Positions 1 through 11,558 of a stretch of DNA of 64,000 nt are shown piece after piece (position 1 is the stretch's first letter; the number at the start of each line of letters is the position of its first letter). The DNA is taken from contig NC_081547.1 in assembly GCF_901000735.1 (NCBI RefSeq), forward strand, positions 17,906,013 to 17,970,012. The letters are read 5' to 3'. The position numbers and the translations under genes are program-made. The stretch comes from Corylus avellana (lineage: Eukaryota; Streptophyta; Magnoliopsida; Fagales; Betulaceae). Below the pieces are notes generated by a model. It had not been told where the DNA came from. It did no database searches and worked only from the letters and a program-made list of their open reading frames with translations.

Positions 1-138
1 GTGTTCCCTATGTGATTGCAGTAAGCATTTTCTTGGTAACACATTCTCAACATGCCTGCCAAAATTTCTTTAACAGCCCTAGGGTTTCATAGTTCTTCTA
101 GAGAGCCTGAAAAACCTTCTATTCTCTGTTGGAGACAG

Positions 139-1194
139 GTACACACGCCATGGTGCATCAACTGTGAAACCACTAGCAAGCACGTTGAAAAGTTAGCTAA
201 GCACTTCAAAAGTTTGGATAATTTGGTATTTGCAAGGATAGATGCTTCTGCTAATGAACACCCAAAACTGCAGGCAAGTGTTATTATCATTTCAGTTTTA
301 TTACGACATTAAGTGTGGATTAGTTTCAAAGTTGCAACATTGACGTAGATTATTCCATGCTGCAAAAGACAGAAGAAACATATTTCAAGTGGCCATAGAA
401 AAATGAAATGTTACAAGTTTCATGCATTTAAATTTCATGTGTTATATGAAGGCCCCTTAATGGTTTATGCCTCTTGCTTATCTGATCAACTACAATCCCT
501 TCATTATGTTATAGGGTATTACTTTGTGCTTTTAATTCTATTTTTGCTCAGTCGGAAAATTTTTTTTTCCATTTTTGTTCTAGTTTGATCTGTAAATGTT
601 TAAGCACTTTTGTTTTTTTGGATAATGATATTTAATGCACTGGTTTGATCCTAGCTCACACAAGCTTTCCCAAATTGCATTAAAATACTTTTTTTTTTCT
701 TCTTATTTAAGTTTCTCTAGGCTTGATACAATTCATACAATCCCATAATTCATGTGAATATTTGGCTAACCCTTTGCAAGTTTCATTTTGACATTAGAAT
801 GAAAGGGGTGCATGTTTCCTAGTAACTTAGAATTGCTAGAATTTCATTGATGAGAAACATTTTTAGCCTTCTATACTGAAGTTTTGAGATATGGATTAAC
901 ACAAAAGTGATGATACTGATGAATGTTTTGCCTTTGTCATTGTTTTGATATTGCAGGTAGATGACTATCCAACACTGTTCTTTTATCCTGCAAGTGATAA
1001 AGCAAATCCGGTAATTATTTCTTGATAGATCTAATACCTGTATTTTTACTTATCTGTATTCTAGCCAAATTGATGGAAGAATTCTATTATGCTTGCAGAT
1101 CAAGCTATCTACAAAGTCCAGTTTGAAGGACTTGGCAGGGTCTATCAACAAAATTTTGAGAGCTAAAGATCCTGTGACGAAAGATGAATTATAG
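139..1194 (+). CDS. Protein disulfide isomerase-like, PDIL1-5/1-6 type (3' exons only)
   Basis: Three coding exons at 139-273, 957-1010 and 1099-1194; the 5' part lies left of the window, and 1-138 is the preceding intron ending in an AG acceptor. They encode the C-terminal thioredoxin-like (a') domain of an ER-lumen oxidoreductase that forms or shuffles disulfides in folding proteins. The reading includes [21 protein letters not shown] and [11 protein letters not shown], the last carrying the cis-proline region of a thioredoxin fold, and ends in KDEL and TAG at 1192-1194. KDEL is the ER-retrieval signal. The active site is CINC instead of CGHC; from memory this is normal for plant PDIL1-5/1-6, not a decay mark. 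Reading frame is intact across all three exons. The first intron seen here has a GC donor. Family assignment is firm; the exact paralogue is not. Confidence 0.93.
274..956 (+). other. GC-AG intron of the PDI-like gene
   Basis: The exon ends CTGCAG at 273 and the intron opens GCAAGT, so the donor is GC, not GT. The other five donor bases fit the consensus well, as is usual for GC-AG introns. The acceptor is TTGCAG at 951-956 and the codon phase (0/0) is preserved. The next intron (1011-1098) is GT-AG. Confidence 0.85.
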
Positions 1195-1666
1195 AAAAAT
1201 ATAGTGAAAAAATATATTAATAATTCAACTGATAAAGAAAATGTTATCAAATTTGTATCACCAATAGAATCCTGAGCTTTCCCTTAAATTTAATCAAGGA
1301 AAAGAAAAATTCCTTGGTCAAGGCGTTTCTGTAGTGGAGTACTATATGTAATTATGTATGATATTGTCATACTTTCCCCCAACAGCTCAACACTGGCTCT
1401 AGGGGTTTTTTTATTCATGACTGGTGAGGTGAAGAATTAACTATGATAAATTTATAAACAAATTGCATTGAAGTTTATAAAAAATTGCTAATGAAGAAAA
1501 CATAATGGGATGTTAATACATGGTGTAATGTTATTTAGTAGATTTTTGTACGATTGTTATTATATAATTGGATGATGTAACAAGAAGATTAGGATTTAGG
1601 ATGCAGATCATCACTTGTAAGAAAAACTAAAGTGTTGACTTTTTACTCTTAGGTCATCCAGTTATA
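1195..1666. other. 3' flank of the PDI-like gene
   Basis: AT-rich DNA following the PDI stop codon. It should hold the 3' UTR and poly(A) site. I see no second gene or repeat structure here. Confidence 0.5.
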
Positions 1667-1669
1667 TTA

Positions 1670-2072
1670 GAGCATCTCCATCAAGCTCTTCATATTTAAC
1701 ATTTATCTAAATTTTTAATAAAATCCACAAAAAAACACAATTTATCAAACTCTTTATTCAAAGTTAAATTTTACATTTGTTTTAACTCATCTCCATGTAT
1801 AAAAACATCAAAAGCAAAAGTCATTTATTTTTTAATATTATTTTGGTTGTTGGGGTGGCATTTTGGTAAATTTCTTATATGGAATCTGAGTTTCATGGCA
1901 GTTACATTTATTAATAAAAAATAATATTTAGTTAAAGTAAAGAAATATTTAGAGAGTTTGATATTTGGTAGTTTTATAAAGTGGCTAGTTAAATTAAAAA
2001 ATAAATAAATAAAAAAAGGTACAATTTCAAAGTTAAATTTAGAGAAATTTTAAAAGCTTGATGAGAATGCTC
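1670..2072. mobile_element. Tourist-like (PIF/Harbinger) MITE, 403 bp
   Basis: The left end reads GAGCATCTCCATCAAGCTCTT. The right end, read on the other strand, begins GAGCATTCTCATCAAGCTTTT, so the terminal inverted repeats match over about 21 bp with few mismatches, and similarity continues further inward. Both ends are flanked by TTA (1667-1669 and 2073-2075), the 3-bp duplication typical of PIF/Harbinger insertions. The interior is AT-rich and non-coding, so the element would depend on a transposase supplied elsewhere. Confidence 0.85.
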
Positions 2073-2075
2073 TTA

Positions 2076-3544
2076 GAGGTATACAGTTGTATTACTTTAA
2101 GAAAAAGTTCACATATACACCCATTCAAACTACTATTCAAATGACAGATTTCTCCCAAAACTTTCAAATGAGACAATGTTTTTCCTAAACAACTAGTAAA
2201 TCGACAATGTCCTCTGATGCTAATAAAAAGATAAAAAATGATCATAAATTTTTTCAATAAGACAAGTACTTCAATAAAATAAAAAAAATAAAAAAATAAA
2301 AAAAAAAATAAAAAAAATTATTTAAGAAAAAAACATTTTTTTTTTTGAAATTTTTGAAATTTTTACACCCTGGTTTTTGTTTTTTAAATTATAATAATTT
2401 AGTTTTAGTTTTTTTTTATTTTTTATTTATTAAGAATATGTGTCATTGAAGGGGCTATTGTCAATTTTTTCATAGTTTAGTAAGAATATTATCTCAATTA
2501 AAAGTTTGAAGACAACATTATCTAGTAGTAGAGATGGATTTAGAGGGGGGAGATCGGTAGTGGCCCTGGTCCCCCCCAAACCAAAAAGAAAAATTTTAAG
2601 GTAAAAACAAAAAAAAAAATTAAGTAAAAAAATAATAATTTAAGGTATTTTTTGCCAATTAGTCCTTTCCAAAAATTTTTTTAGCCCTGGGTCCCCTCCA
2701 AATTAAAAGCTGACTCTATCCCTATTAAGACTGGTAGTTTACGGAGAGGCGCTGGTTGGTTTTAATGAGGCCAGAATTGAATAAAAAAAGAAAAAGAAAA
2801 AAATAAATGACATACTAAAGCCAACTTGCTCATTCCTAGTTCTTTTCTTCCATTAGAGGGAAATTTTATCCCTAGTTTAAGAGGTATACTAGACTTTTCC
2901 CATGTTTTGTGAGGCACATGCATCTCCTCGACAAGACAGACCTTGAAGGCCCTTATCCTCCTAAAACGTGAGAATAATATGGTGGAGCCTACAAGCACGT
3001 GAACACTCAAGAAATACAACCATCGGTATTGAAAGTTTGTTCTTTCTTTCGAATCTTTCCCATTCCTTCCATTCTCTCCAACTCCAAGTAAGCTTCAAAT
3101 ATAGCGAAAGCATGTGAGATAGTGGATGAAGATCCAAAAAGGTGATGTTTCTAATTATTTTGCATTTAATGTGGTGCCATGGTCCTCCATGTTTTTATCG
3201 GACTACTTTTTGAATTATTAAACTTTACAATATAAACTCATATCAAAGTGTATGTGAGTGTATAAAATATTGATTGAATTGGTCTTTGAGAGATCTATCA
3301 CAGACGTAAAATCATAGATTTGTCTTCTTGGATATAATACATAAAATAACACAAAAGATGACAAACTTTCTTTTGAAATCATTACATGAAATAATAGTTT
3401 TTCTTTTAAAAACAACCCAACCCAATCTCAAAACATAAACTAAACAATCAAATAGTGTATGCAAATAAGGATTATATAAAGAAAGACAATGAAGTAGTTG
3501 CACGTTTTGTGGATTTTTCCGTGAGAAAAGGATTGGAAGAAACC
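2076..3544. other. Intergenic AT-rich DNA
   Basis: No gene is supported. It holds A/T homopolymer runs (about 2280-2450) and, at about 2523-2732, a 200-bp stretch whose ends (AGAGATGGATTTAG and, reversed, GGATAGAGTCAG) look like weak inverted repeats around GGGG/CCCC blocks. That may be a decayed DNA transposon, but I could not find a target duplication. Short open frames on both strands have no recognisable domain. Confidence 0.5.
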
Positions 3545-3557
3545 CTTGATTTGAACT

Positions 3558-4619
3558 TTTTTTTTTTTTTTTTTTTTTTTTTCTTTAAAAAGAATCAGTT
3601 CAGTCTCATTCATTGATAAACAAGCATAAAGCTTAATTAACACAGAGCAAAAGCTCTGAAGCAACCATAGCCGAAGTTATGAGGTTACAAGCGTCAAAGA
3701 TGACGTATTACATTCCAGACTCAAACAAAATCCACTAACCTATAACTAATTTTCAAATTAAACAGCAGATCTGTGCCACACAAACTTAAACTAATGCATA
3801 AGTAGCTCTTATTCCTCAACACTGAGGGCAAAGAACCCCAAGCCAAAGCTCATCCTCCTCAACCCGAAAGCCAGGATAACATTCACATCCACAACCCAAA
3901 GGTCTGGACCAAAGCAACAAACCCGAAGGGCATCAGGCGGGTTGATCGAGAGAGAGGACCAACCATTATTTGAAGCAAAAACAAAAACGATTACAGGGAA
4001 ACAAAACAAGACAGAAATAACGAAAAAAGGAAAGCCAAATAAAATTACAGGGAAATAAACAACATAAAACGCGCACCAAGACGATGACAGTAGCCGGAAA
4101 GAAGAGGCGATCGCACACTTGCCGGAAATCGAAAACGGAAAGAGTGTTGGAAGCTCATCGAGGTGGGGGCGTGAGAAAAGGCCCAATAGAGGACTCGGAG
4201 GCGCACTCAAATGGAGGGGAGGAGATCGGCAGGCGGCGGAGCAGACGGAGGAGATCGGCGGCGCACTCAAATGGAGGGGAAAGTTTGAGTGAAACCCCAA
4301 GAGAATCACTCACAAAGTGTACCTAAACAAGCAGAAAAAACAACAAAAGCAAATACAAAAAGAAACAAAAACAACTAGGGACCAAAGGAGGGGGAAGAGG
4401 CGGAGAGGAAGGGAAAGGAAAAAAGTCGCCCAAAGAGCTAGGGGCATTAGGTAAATAGGCTAGCTCGCTAAGAGAAAGAGGGTGATGGGAGGGGAGGGGG
4501 GAGGCAGAAGAGGGAGAGGGGAGGAGGGCCAGAGGGGGAGAACAAACTGCTGCTAGAGATGAAACCCTAGCAAAAAGGGGAGGGGGCTAGAGAGAGACAA
4601 CTCGTATAAAATTATTTTT
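3558..4619 (-). mobile_element. Poly(A)-tailed non-LTR retroposon, about 1.06 kb
   Basis: Minus-strand insertion flanked by a perfect 13-bp direct repeat, CTTGATTTGAACT, at 3545-3557 and 4620-4632. The plus-strand left end is a long T run (about 3558-3582), which is the poly(A) tail of the minus-strand copy. The tail is preceded on that strand by a LINE-like 3' end. The 5' half is GC-rich with a TAGGGTTTC-type leader and two copies of a GCGCACTCAAATGGAGGGGA block, at 4201-4220 and 4261-4280. A 166-codon open frame (4309-3809) lacks an ATG start and has low-complexity Ser/Pro/Phe composition, so I do not call it a gene. No reverse transcriptase is present. The structure fits mobilisation in trans by L1 machinery, or an internally deleted LINE. 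Confidence 0.85.
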
Positions 4620-4632
4620 CTTGATTTGAACT

Positions 4633-5509
4633 CTTCTTTCTTCCCTCTTTGTCTCTCACATTTCTAGAGATTAAGAAGTTGTGCAAACAATTTCTCCTAA
4701 GGTTTTTAAGGCTTTATAGGGATCGAAAGTTGAGTTTTTAGGGTTTTAGGCGTAAAAAAATTATTTCATGTCGTGCCGGGATCAATCCCCTATTCACAGG
4801 ATCGATCACCTTTTTTTTTTTTTTTTTTGAAAAAACACAAGGACATTACAAAAAAGTACCATTAATAGACTTTGTTTTAAAATCCACGTGTATTTTTTAA
4901 AGAGTTTTATTTTTTTGGGGTGTTACAGAATAGACCATGTGAGTTGTCATTTTTTTTTTTAACACAGTCAAAAGAATGATGTGAAACTCATAATGCAACG
5001 CTCAAGAAATTAATTAACTTGTAATTAACTTCACGGTTCGCCTCCCAGTCACATTTTACAAGGATTAAGACTTAGGGATCTCTACTCCTAAAAAAGAAAA
5101 TGATACGTAGCGGAAACATATGATTTATATTATTTTATCAACATTAGTTGTTGTAATTTAGAGCATCTACTAATTAAGAATCATCACATAACTGAAATCA
5201 TACTACGGTGTTACCAAAGATCCAGACTAAATATACAAGCATGCATAAAAACTTTAAGTGTACAACATCACTCACAAGTACTAATTTACCATAAGCAACC
5301 AATCTAATCTCGCAATACGTCCTTAAGTGTCAGTCGAATCAATGCCATTATGCCAAACGACCGCATCAACTTCGAGGTCAATCTTAAGACTGACGTCTAA
5401 AGGTAGTCCAACTATAAAACTACACATGTTTTATAAGTGGAAAAGATACAAGTGCAAGTCTATGACTTAGTGAGTAATAATATAGATGGTGTACAAGTTA
5501 TCATGTAGT
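4633..5509. repeat. LTR-related repeat fragment left of the LTR pile
   Basis: No gene. From about 4975 the sequence resembles the start of the repeat at about 12,907: both have an AACGCT box followed by an AATTAACTnGTAATT box and a CTTAGTGAGT box further in. It is probably a decayed LTR of the same broad Ty3 group. 4633-4975 contains a T run at 4810-4829 and otherwise nothing I can assign. Confidence 0.5.
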
Positions 5510-6184
5510 TGTAACGTCCCCAAAATTAGGTTGATTAAGTCAACTTATCCTGGTAGGGTTATTGGCAATTCCTCCAACGCATTTAACTGCTAACAGATTG
5601 AGGGGATTGCCCATTAACACTTCCGAGTAAATATAAGCAGAATGTGAAAATATATGATGTGAGATTTCGATAACCATAAGGTATACAATTTTTATTATTA
5701 ATCATTGACTCGGAGCTTCCAACTATATTTATTTACAAATTTCGTCTTTTTGGACGGTAGGCAAGTCACGTGCGACATGGTATACTCAAGATACTACCCC
5801 TTCTCAGCAGGGTTGGTGTTATTCTGAGGAACCAGTAATACAACATCGGTGCCCCGAATATTGCACGCTACTGTCCATAACACTAGCAGCTTGACCGAGT
5901 CTTACCTCTAGTGGCCCACGCTAGTAATGATGCATGTCATGTAGTGATCCGCCAATCAAACATGGCTGCGTTGGTCACGAATCAACCATTGGATTCAAGG
6001 CCCATATAAACACATACACTTTTGACCATAGAATCAAGTTTATATAGTAAGCTCATGACCATTATGCTGCACGTAATAGCGTACGATGTCATATGATACA
6101 TTTTATTAATCAGTTATTAAGGCATTTACCTAGTTGTATGAAAAGTAATTATGCTCATAACCTACGTGTATTCAGTCAGCTGAC

Positions 6185-7446
6185 TGATGTGGTATTTTTG
6201 TGACCAAAAATATCAATTATATAAAATTAACCATTCGCAATAAGACGAATCCCGTAGGATAGGGCTATATTGAGGGTGTCGAACCTCAAGGACTGCAGTG
6301 GTTTAATTATCAAAATTTGAAAGATTAAAATTAACTTAATTCAAAAGAGAATGATTTGTTTGTGTAAATTCAAAGTGCATAAAAATAAAGAGAGTAAATA
6401 TATAAGAGAGAGAGAGTAGGGTATTGACTTCACCACTATCCGCAAATCAATGGTTAACCATATTTAATTCTAGCAATTCATTCTATGCATGTTATAATTT
6501 AACACATGAAAATAATTTCATACAATCAATGGAATAGCATAACCCATCTTTAGTTGGCACGGATCGTCTACCTAAATTACACTAGACTAGAGCATAGTAC
6601 GATCCGTCTTTCCTAGGTATGCTCTATCTAACCCTATTGATTGCATGCCAATTAAGAACCATTGTATAACCATCATTCTTATAATCACAAAAAATAAGAA
6701 TAATTTGAGTTCAATAATAGTAAAGTAATTTTTAAGACAAGATAAGAATTTTACTAATATTGAATTGGAATTAAAGAAGAATTGCATTTAATATGAAGAA
6801 CAAAAATCAATTGTAGCAATCCTCAGGGTTATACAATCAACATGCATAAATTGAAAAACTAGAAATTAAATACAAACAAACCATTGTGCTTGGAAAGGGT
6901 TACATCAATACCCCACAATTGGTTTAGCCGCTCATGATCTTCTAAGCTCCACAGACAATTTACTGAAATTTTAACTCTAGAAAGTGGTGTGTCTATTTAC
7001 AATGTTTAGAGCCCTATTTATAGGGATTAGGAGAACCCTAAAAACCCTAGAAACCCTGAGAAAACCAGAGGTTAGTCTCCCAGTCCAATTGGGAGACTGA
7101 AAACCAAATCCACACTAGAAAAGGATTGTTGCCGTGCAATACATGCCCGTGTGCGCTCGATTCGAAGTTTTGTGCTCTCGAGCTTAGCTGTTATGTGCAC
7201 GAGCATAGGCATGAGCTCGATCCCTGGCCGCAGACGCTTGAGTGCAGGTGCGCTCGAGCTCAAGAGTGGCTACGCTTGATCCTAGATCCAGAATGCCCAA
7301 CTTTTTGCCTTTTAAGCCCAATTTTCAACGGTTTGTCAAATAAGACCTGAAACACAAAAACAAAACAAAATTAAACAAATAACAATGCTAAGGAATTAAC
7401 ATATGTAAATTAAGGGGCATGAATGTGCAACATTCGGCGCTTATCA
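6185..7446 (-). mobile_element. Solo LTR, TGATAAGCGCC family, reverse orientation
   Basis: On the minus strand it begins TGATAAGCGCCGAATG at 7446 and ends AAAATACCACATCA at 6185. Flanks are CTGAC (6180-6184) and CTAAC (7447-7451), a 5-bp target duplication with one mismatch. It sits inside the LTR at 5510-10204. A CTATAAATAGGG TATA box lies about 7014-7025 on the minus strand. Upstream of it is a block rich in GCGCTCGAG-like motifs (about 7140-7275). The same family is present at 53,338-54,760 with identical ends but a different middle. Confidence 0.9.
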
Positions 7447-7520
7447 CTAACATATCGCACGTTTTTATGGAAAGGAGTCGTAAGTATTTACTTACCTCGT
7501 ACGCTTGTTCAAATCCTCAG

Positions 7521-9349
7521 TGTAACACCCTCAAAACTGACCTTGGCCAGCCTGGCAGGGTTACTGGAAGTTACCCTAGTTTAACCAACTGGTGGCCAAA
7601 TGGGGAACTGCCCCTCTAAGCATTATCAGAGTTAATGCATAGGAAGGTGAAATAAATTTGAAAAATCTATAAATCATTATAGGTGCAAGTATAATCCTCA
7701 AATTAAAGACATGGAGCAACTAACAATAATATAAGGCAAACCTGATAGCAGTATGAAGATTTTAAAGTAAATTCTGTAGAGGCAACCACACCACTCTGGG
7801 GTTTTAGGAACAAGCCGGTGTACCATGCCGGTGCCTTGATCATTATACGCTACCATCCATAACACTTGCAGCCTGAAAAAATCCAACCTTGAGTGGCCCA
7901 CGCTACTAATAATGTACATCCTGTAGTGATCACCTATTAAGGCTGTGCCGGTCACGAGACAACCATTGGACCCAAGGTCCATATAACATTACACACAATT
8001 GACTATAGAATCAAATCTATATAGTAAGCCCATGGCCGTTATACTACACATATCGGTGTATCATGTCATACAATGCATCTTATCAACTAGTTATTAAAGC
8101 AGTTACCAAGTTATTACAAAAGTAGACATGCTCATATCATATGCGTCGTCAATCAGTTGACATATCCCACGTTTTAGAAGAAAGTGTTTGTAAGTGTTTA
8201 CTTACCTCGTATGCTCGCTCGAGTCTTCCGACATCATGAATCCCTGCTATAACGAAACACGACTCATCTTCGTAAGCGGCACTAAAGAACTCTACGAGGG
8301 TCTATCTAATGAAAAGAGACAACTTAAAGCCTTTGTACACGTTCATGTTCCTAAAGGGGCGTGTAACACGCGCTCTGGTCGAGCGCTTATTCCCTAGGAT
8401 GAGCGTTCGTCCAAGGGCTAGGGTTTGGATAGAATCTCCCAAAAATACTTCTAGGCTTCTACCTTAAGGCTACGGGTTAGTATCTCCTTTCCTAGGCTCA
8501 AAATAAAGACAATCATCAACAGAAAACACAACACAAAGGATCAAAGAAGTGTTTAAAAGCGTTTTGAAAACATTCTTGGTTTTGTTAAGAAGTAGGCACA
8601 TCCAACTGCAAAACATGCAACCTTTAAAGAGAACAAGGGTGGGTTGGAAACCTTTCGAAATCACTATTGGTTTTACAAGAAAATGGGCACAAGAACTTGT
8701 TATGGCATCTTTAAAACTTGTAACACTAAGAGAGTAAAAAAACATAAAAGAAGCATTAAGAAGTCACCTTAGAAGATAGCAAGGCTTCACACTTTCTCCC
8801 TTCTTTCTTCAAAAACACCAAGGAGACACTCAAGGAACACAACAACACTCACACAGCAGCTCTAGGGAGTAACAAAGGCTAAAATAGGGCTGAAGGGTCG
8901 AGTGGGGGTGGGTTTATATAAGGGAAAAAGCTGAGGGCGCTGCAGGAAAAATCTTGAAAATGTGCGAGCACTAGTTTACTATGGTTTTGAGTGCTCGTGT
9001 ATTGTTCACAACGGGTTAAAAATGTGTTTCAGGCGTGCGATTTGGGTATTGTCCAAAGGTTAGAAAATTGGTCAACGAGTGCTCGCGTACTGTAGCAACA
9101 AGCTCTCGTGAACTGTTCACAAAAGGTAAAAAATGTTCAAAGGTACGATTGGGTATTTCACAAGGGATATTGCACTGTTCATGCGAGCGCTCGTGTCGTC
9201 CCCTGGGTGAGCACTCGCCTATTTAGGGTATTTTGGGCTTTTGCTTGCTAAAAAGCCTTAAGGCCTTAAGGCTTTGTTTTAAGGAATTATTAACCAATTA
9301 AGCAATCATTAACTCTTTCTTAAAAGTAATAAATTATCGGGATATTACA
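7521..9349. mobile_element. Solo LTR, TGTAACACCC family, 1829 bp
   Basis: Begins TGTAACACCC and ends GGGATATTACA, with a perfect CTCAG target duplication at 7516-7520 and 9350-9354. No internal domain is present, so it is a product of LTR-LTR recombination. It contains repeated GCGAGCGCTCG-like motifs at about 8370-8400 and 8960-9220. It is inserted in the interrupted LTR at 5510-10204. The transcription direction is not certain. Confidence 0.92.
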
Positions 9350-10204
9350 CTCAGACATATCGAGTTCTTGCTATAACGAAACATAGTCTATTGTTACTCA
9401 TAGAATCTATTGCAAATATGCATGGTTCTAATCTAGAAGCGAACTAGCTAGAAGATCATAAAAACCTAATTTCACCTATTTTGGACACTATGCGAACGTC
9501 TAGGCTTATGATCAAATGTTCGGACTCGAGGTTGAACGTTCGGTCAGAATGCTAGGGTACATGCATGGCTCCTATGTTCAAACCATCATGTAACAAATCT
9601 TATCCTAGGCTCCTAAATAAGACATTGTAAGTGTAGGAAAACAAAAGGTGTTTAAAACATTTGAAAACCTTTGCTCATTAAAAGGGATAAGGTTTAGAAG
9701 AGTTTACCTTAACGAGGGCAAAGAGACCTCAAGACCTTCTTCTCTCTTCCTATAATCTCTCTCTCTCTTCTAGGTTTAGCTTAAGTGGGGTGTGGAAGTG
9801 ATGGATGGAGGCTGAAGGGTGGAAGTGGGGGTAATTAAAGGGGGTGGAGTGGTTTGCATGTTAAACAAGGTGGAGAATGAGTTAAAATTGCTTTTCATAC
9901 TATCATCAAATATTTGGTACTATTTGCGAAGCTTTGGTGTACTGTTACCCAACGGTTCTCAGGTTGCACATCGAACATTCAGTGTAGTTTAGCCTCGCAT
10001 GTTTGCACTAGAGTTAAGGTCGAACGTTCGGTGGTCCCCCATCAAACGTTCGGCCATAAACTAAAAGTAACATTTTGGTTGTTTCTTACATAAAAAAGGA
10101 TTATTAAGACAATTGTAATTAATGGTTGCATTATAAAATATTTAATAAAAATGTTTGGTTTCCCTAATGGTCGTAATTGGGTTTTAAAGTTTTGGGGCAT
10201 CACA

Positions 10205-10240
10205 CTCCGGAACTTTATTGGGCTTGCCGTCCATAGATAT
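10205..10240. repeat. Spacer between two LTRs
   Basis: 36 bp between the end of the interrupted LTR and the next solo LTR. It may continue at 11,559 on the far side of that insertion. Confidence 0.4.
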
Positions 10241-11558
10241 TGATAAGTGCTGAATATTGCATATTCTAGCCCCTTAATTCACATATGTTAAGCTCTTAGT
10301 TTTGTTATTATTTGATGTTTTGTGTTGTTTTTGTGTTTTCTTTCAGTTTTAATGTTTTTGAAGAAAAGAAAGCATTTTAGGAAAGTTCCGAGCGCAAAGG
10401 ACAATTTGGGAGAAAAGATGGAGCTGTAGGATCGATTGCAGGCTGAGCTAGGATCGAGCGCATCAGTGCTCAATCGCACAAGGAGCCAAGCTCAAGCGCA
10501 CCAGCACTCGAGCGCACAAGGGCCAAGATCGAGCGCAGTCTTGTACTCAAGTGCACCAATCTAGGATTGAGCGCACTCGAATGCCCAACATGTAGCCAGA
10601 CCCCTTTTCCACTTTTGATTGGGTTTTTAGTCTTCTTTTGGATTAGGAGACTAACCCATGGTTTTTCTAGGGTTTCTAGGGCTAGTAGGGTTCTTCTAAT
10701 CCCATTAAATAGACCTCTAAGCATTGAGAAAAATATACAATCTTGGGGAGAAGAATTGGAGGCTTAAGTCAAGAAGCGCTTTCGGTTTCTTCTTTTCCTT
10801 TTTATTTTCATTATGTGTAACTAAACCTTTGTTAGGGACTAGATTGAAACTCTAATCATGTCTCTTTAGGATTTCAATATTGGCACCTTTGCTACAATTA
10901 TATTTTGAGATATTTAACTTGATTATTTCCTATTTGATTGAATTCCTCATATGAATGTGCTTAATCAACATATGCATGTGTTTGGATTTGTTAATTTGGA
11001 TGACCGAGTTTTGGGCATAGTGACAAAAGAACCTGATCACGGGTTCTTGGATTAATCAACATGGAAAACTGGGAATAGATACCATACCCTAGGTGTCTTG
11101 TGTTTGTTGATTTCCATAGATTTATGCTTTCATGAAGAACAACTAAGTAGATACCCTGCTAAATCCTTTAAGAAAGAAAAGAATTCGAGTAGATGCCATG
11201 CCCAATTCGTTGCTTATGGAGATCAATAGCTTAAGGAGTAGATACCATGCCCTTAGGTTAGCAAGCATTAAGTATACCAGAATAATTGTAGTATTGGCAT
11301 ATTGTCTATCTTAATTGTGTCTGATTAGTGGCGGATGTCAAAACCCTAACCCTTTCATTCTTACTATTTCAAAATTAATCTTTCAATTCATGACAATTCA
11401 CTTAATTAAATTAGGAAATTACTTTTAAACGAAATTTCATTAATTCTCATGGGAATGATCTCGTATTTGCCTACTATACTATCATTTTGATCTTGTGCAC
11501 TTGCGAGTAAAATGTAGCATATATTGCCTATTAATTTAAGTGGGTATTTGTCACAACA
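10241..11558 (+). mobile_element. Solo LTR, Athila-type TGATAAGTGC family, 1318 bp
   Basis: Begins TGATAAGTGCTGAATATTGC and ends TGTCACAACA, the same tips as the LTRs of the elements at 45-58 kb. Flanks are GATAT and GGTAC, at best a decayed 5-bp duplication (two transitions). It has a GCGC/TCGAGCGCA-motif block at about 10,435-10,580, a TATA-like box near 10,705, and near its 3' end the CTTGTGCACTTGCGAGTAAA box shared with this group. A reverse-oriented relative starts at 63,552. Confidence 0.8.

Larger units (their letters stand above)
5510..10204. mobile_element. TGTAAC-type LTR, split by two nested solo LTRs
   Basis: The ends are TGTAACGTCCCC and GGGGCATCACA, an imperfect terminal inverted pair. 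The LTR segments are 5510-6184, 7447-7520 and 9350-10204, about 1.6 kb once the nested inserts and their duplications are removed. They align in order with the intact LTR at 7521-9349 (for example GGTAGGGTTATTGGCAATT near the start). The 3' part carries several AACGTTCG palindromes. The flanking 5-mers (GTAGT and CTCCG) do not match, so this may be one LTR of a rearranged element instead of a clean solo LTR. Confidence 0.75.

Noticed and set aside
3809..4309. 166-codon minus-strand open frame in the GC-rich retroposon
   Set aside because: No ATG start, low-complexity Ser/Pro/Phe composition and no domain; GC-rich DNA lacks stops by chance.
5510..10204. A single complete retrotransposon spanning 5.5-17.2 kb with LTRs at each side
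   Set aside because: No gag or pol remains between the LTRs, the flanking 5-mers do not match, and the inner units have their own target duplications.
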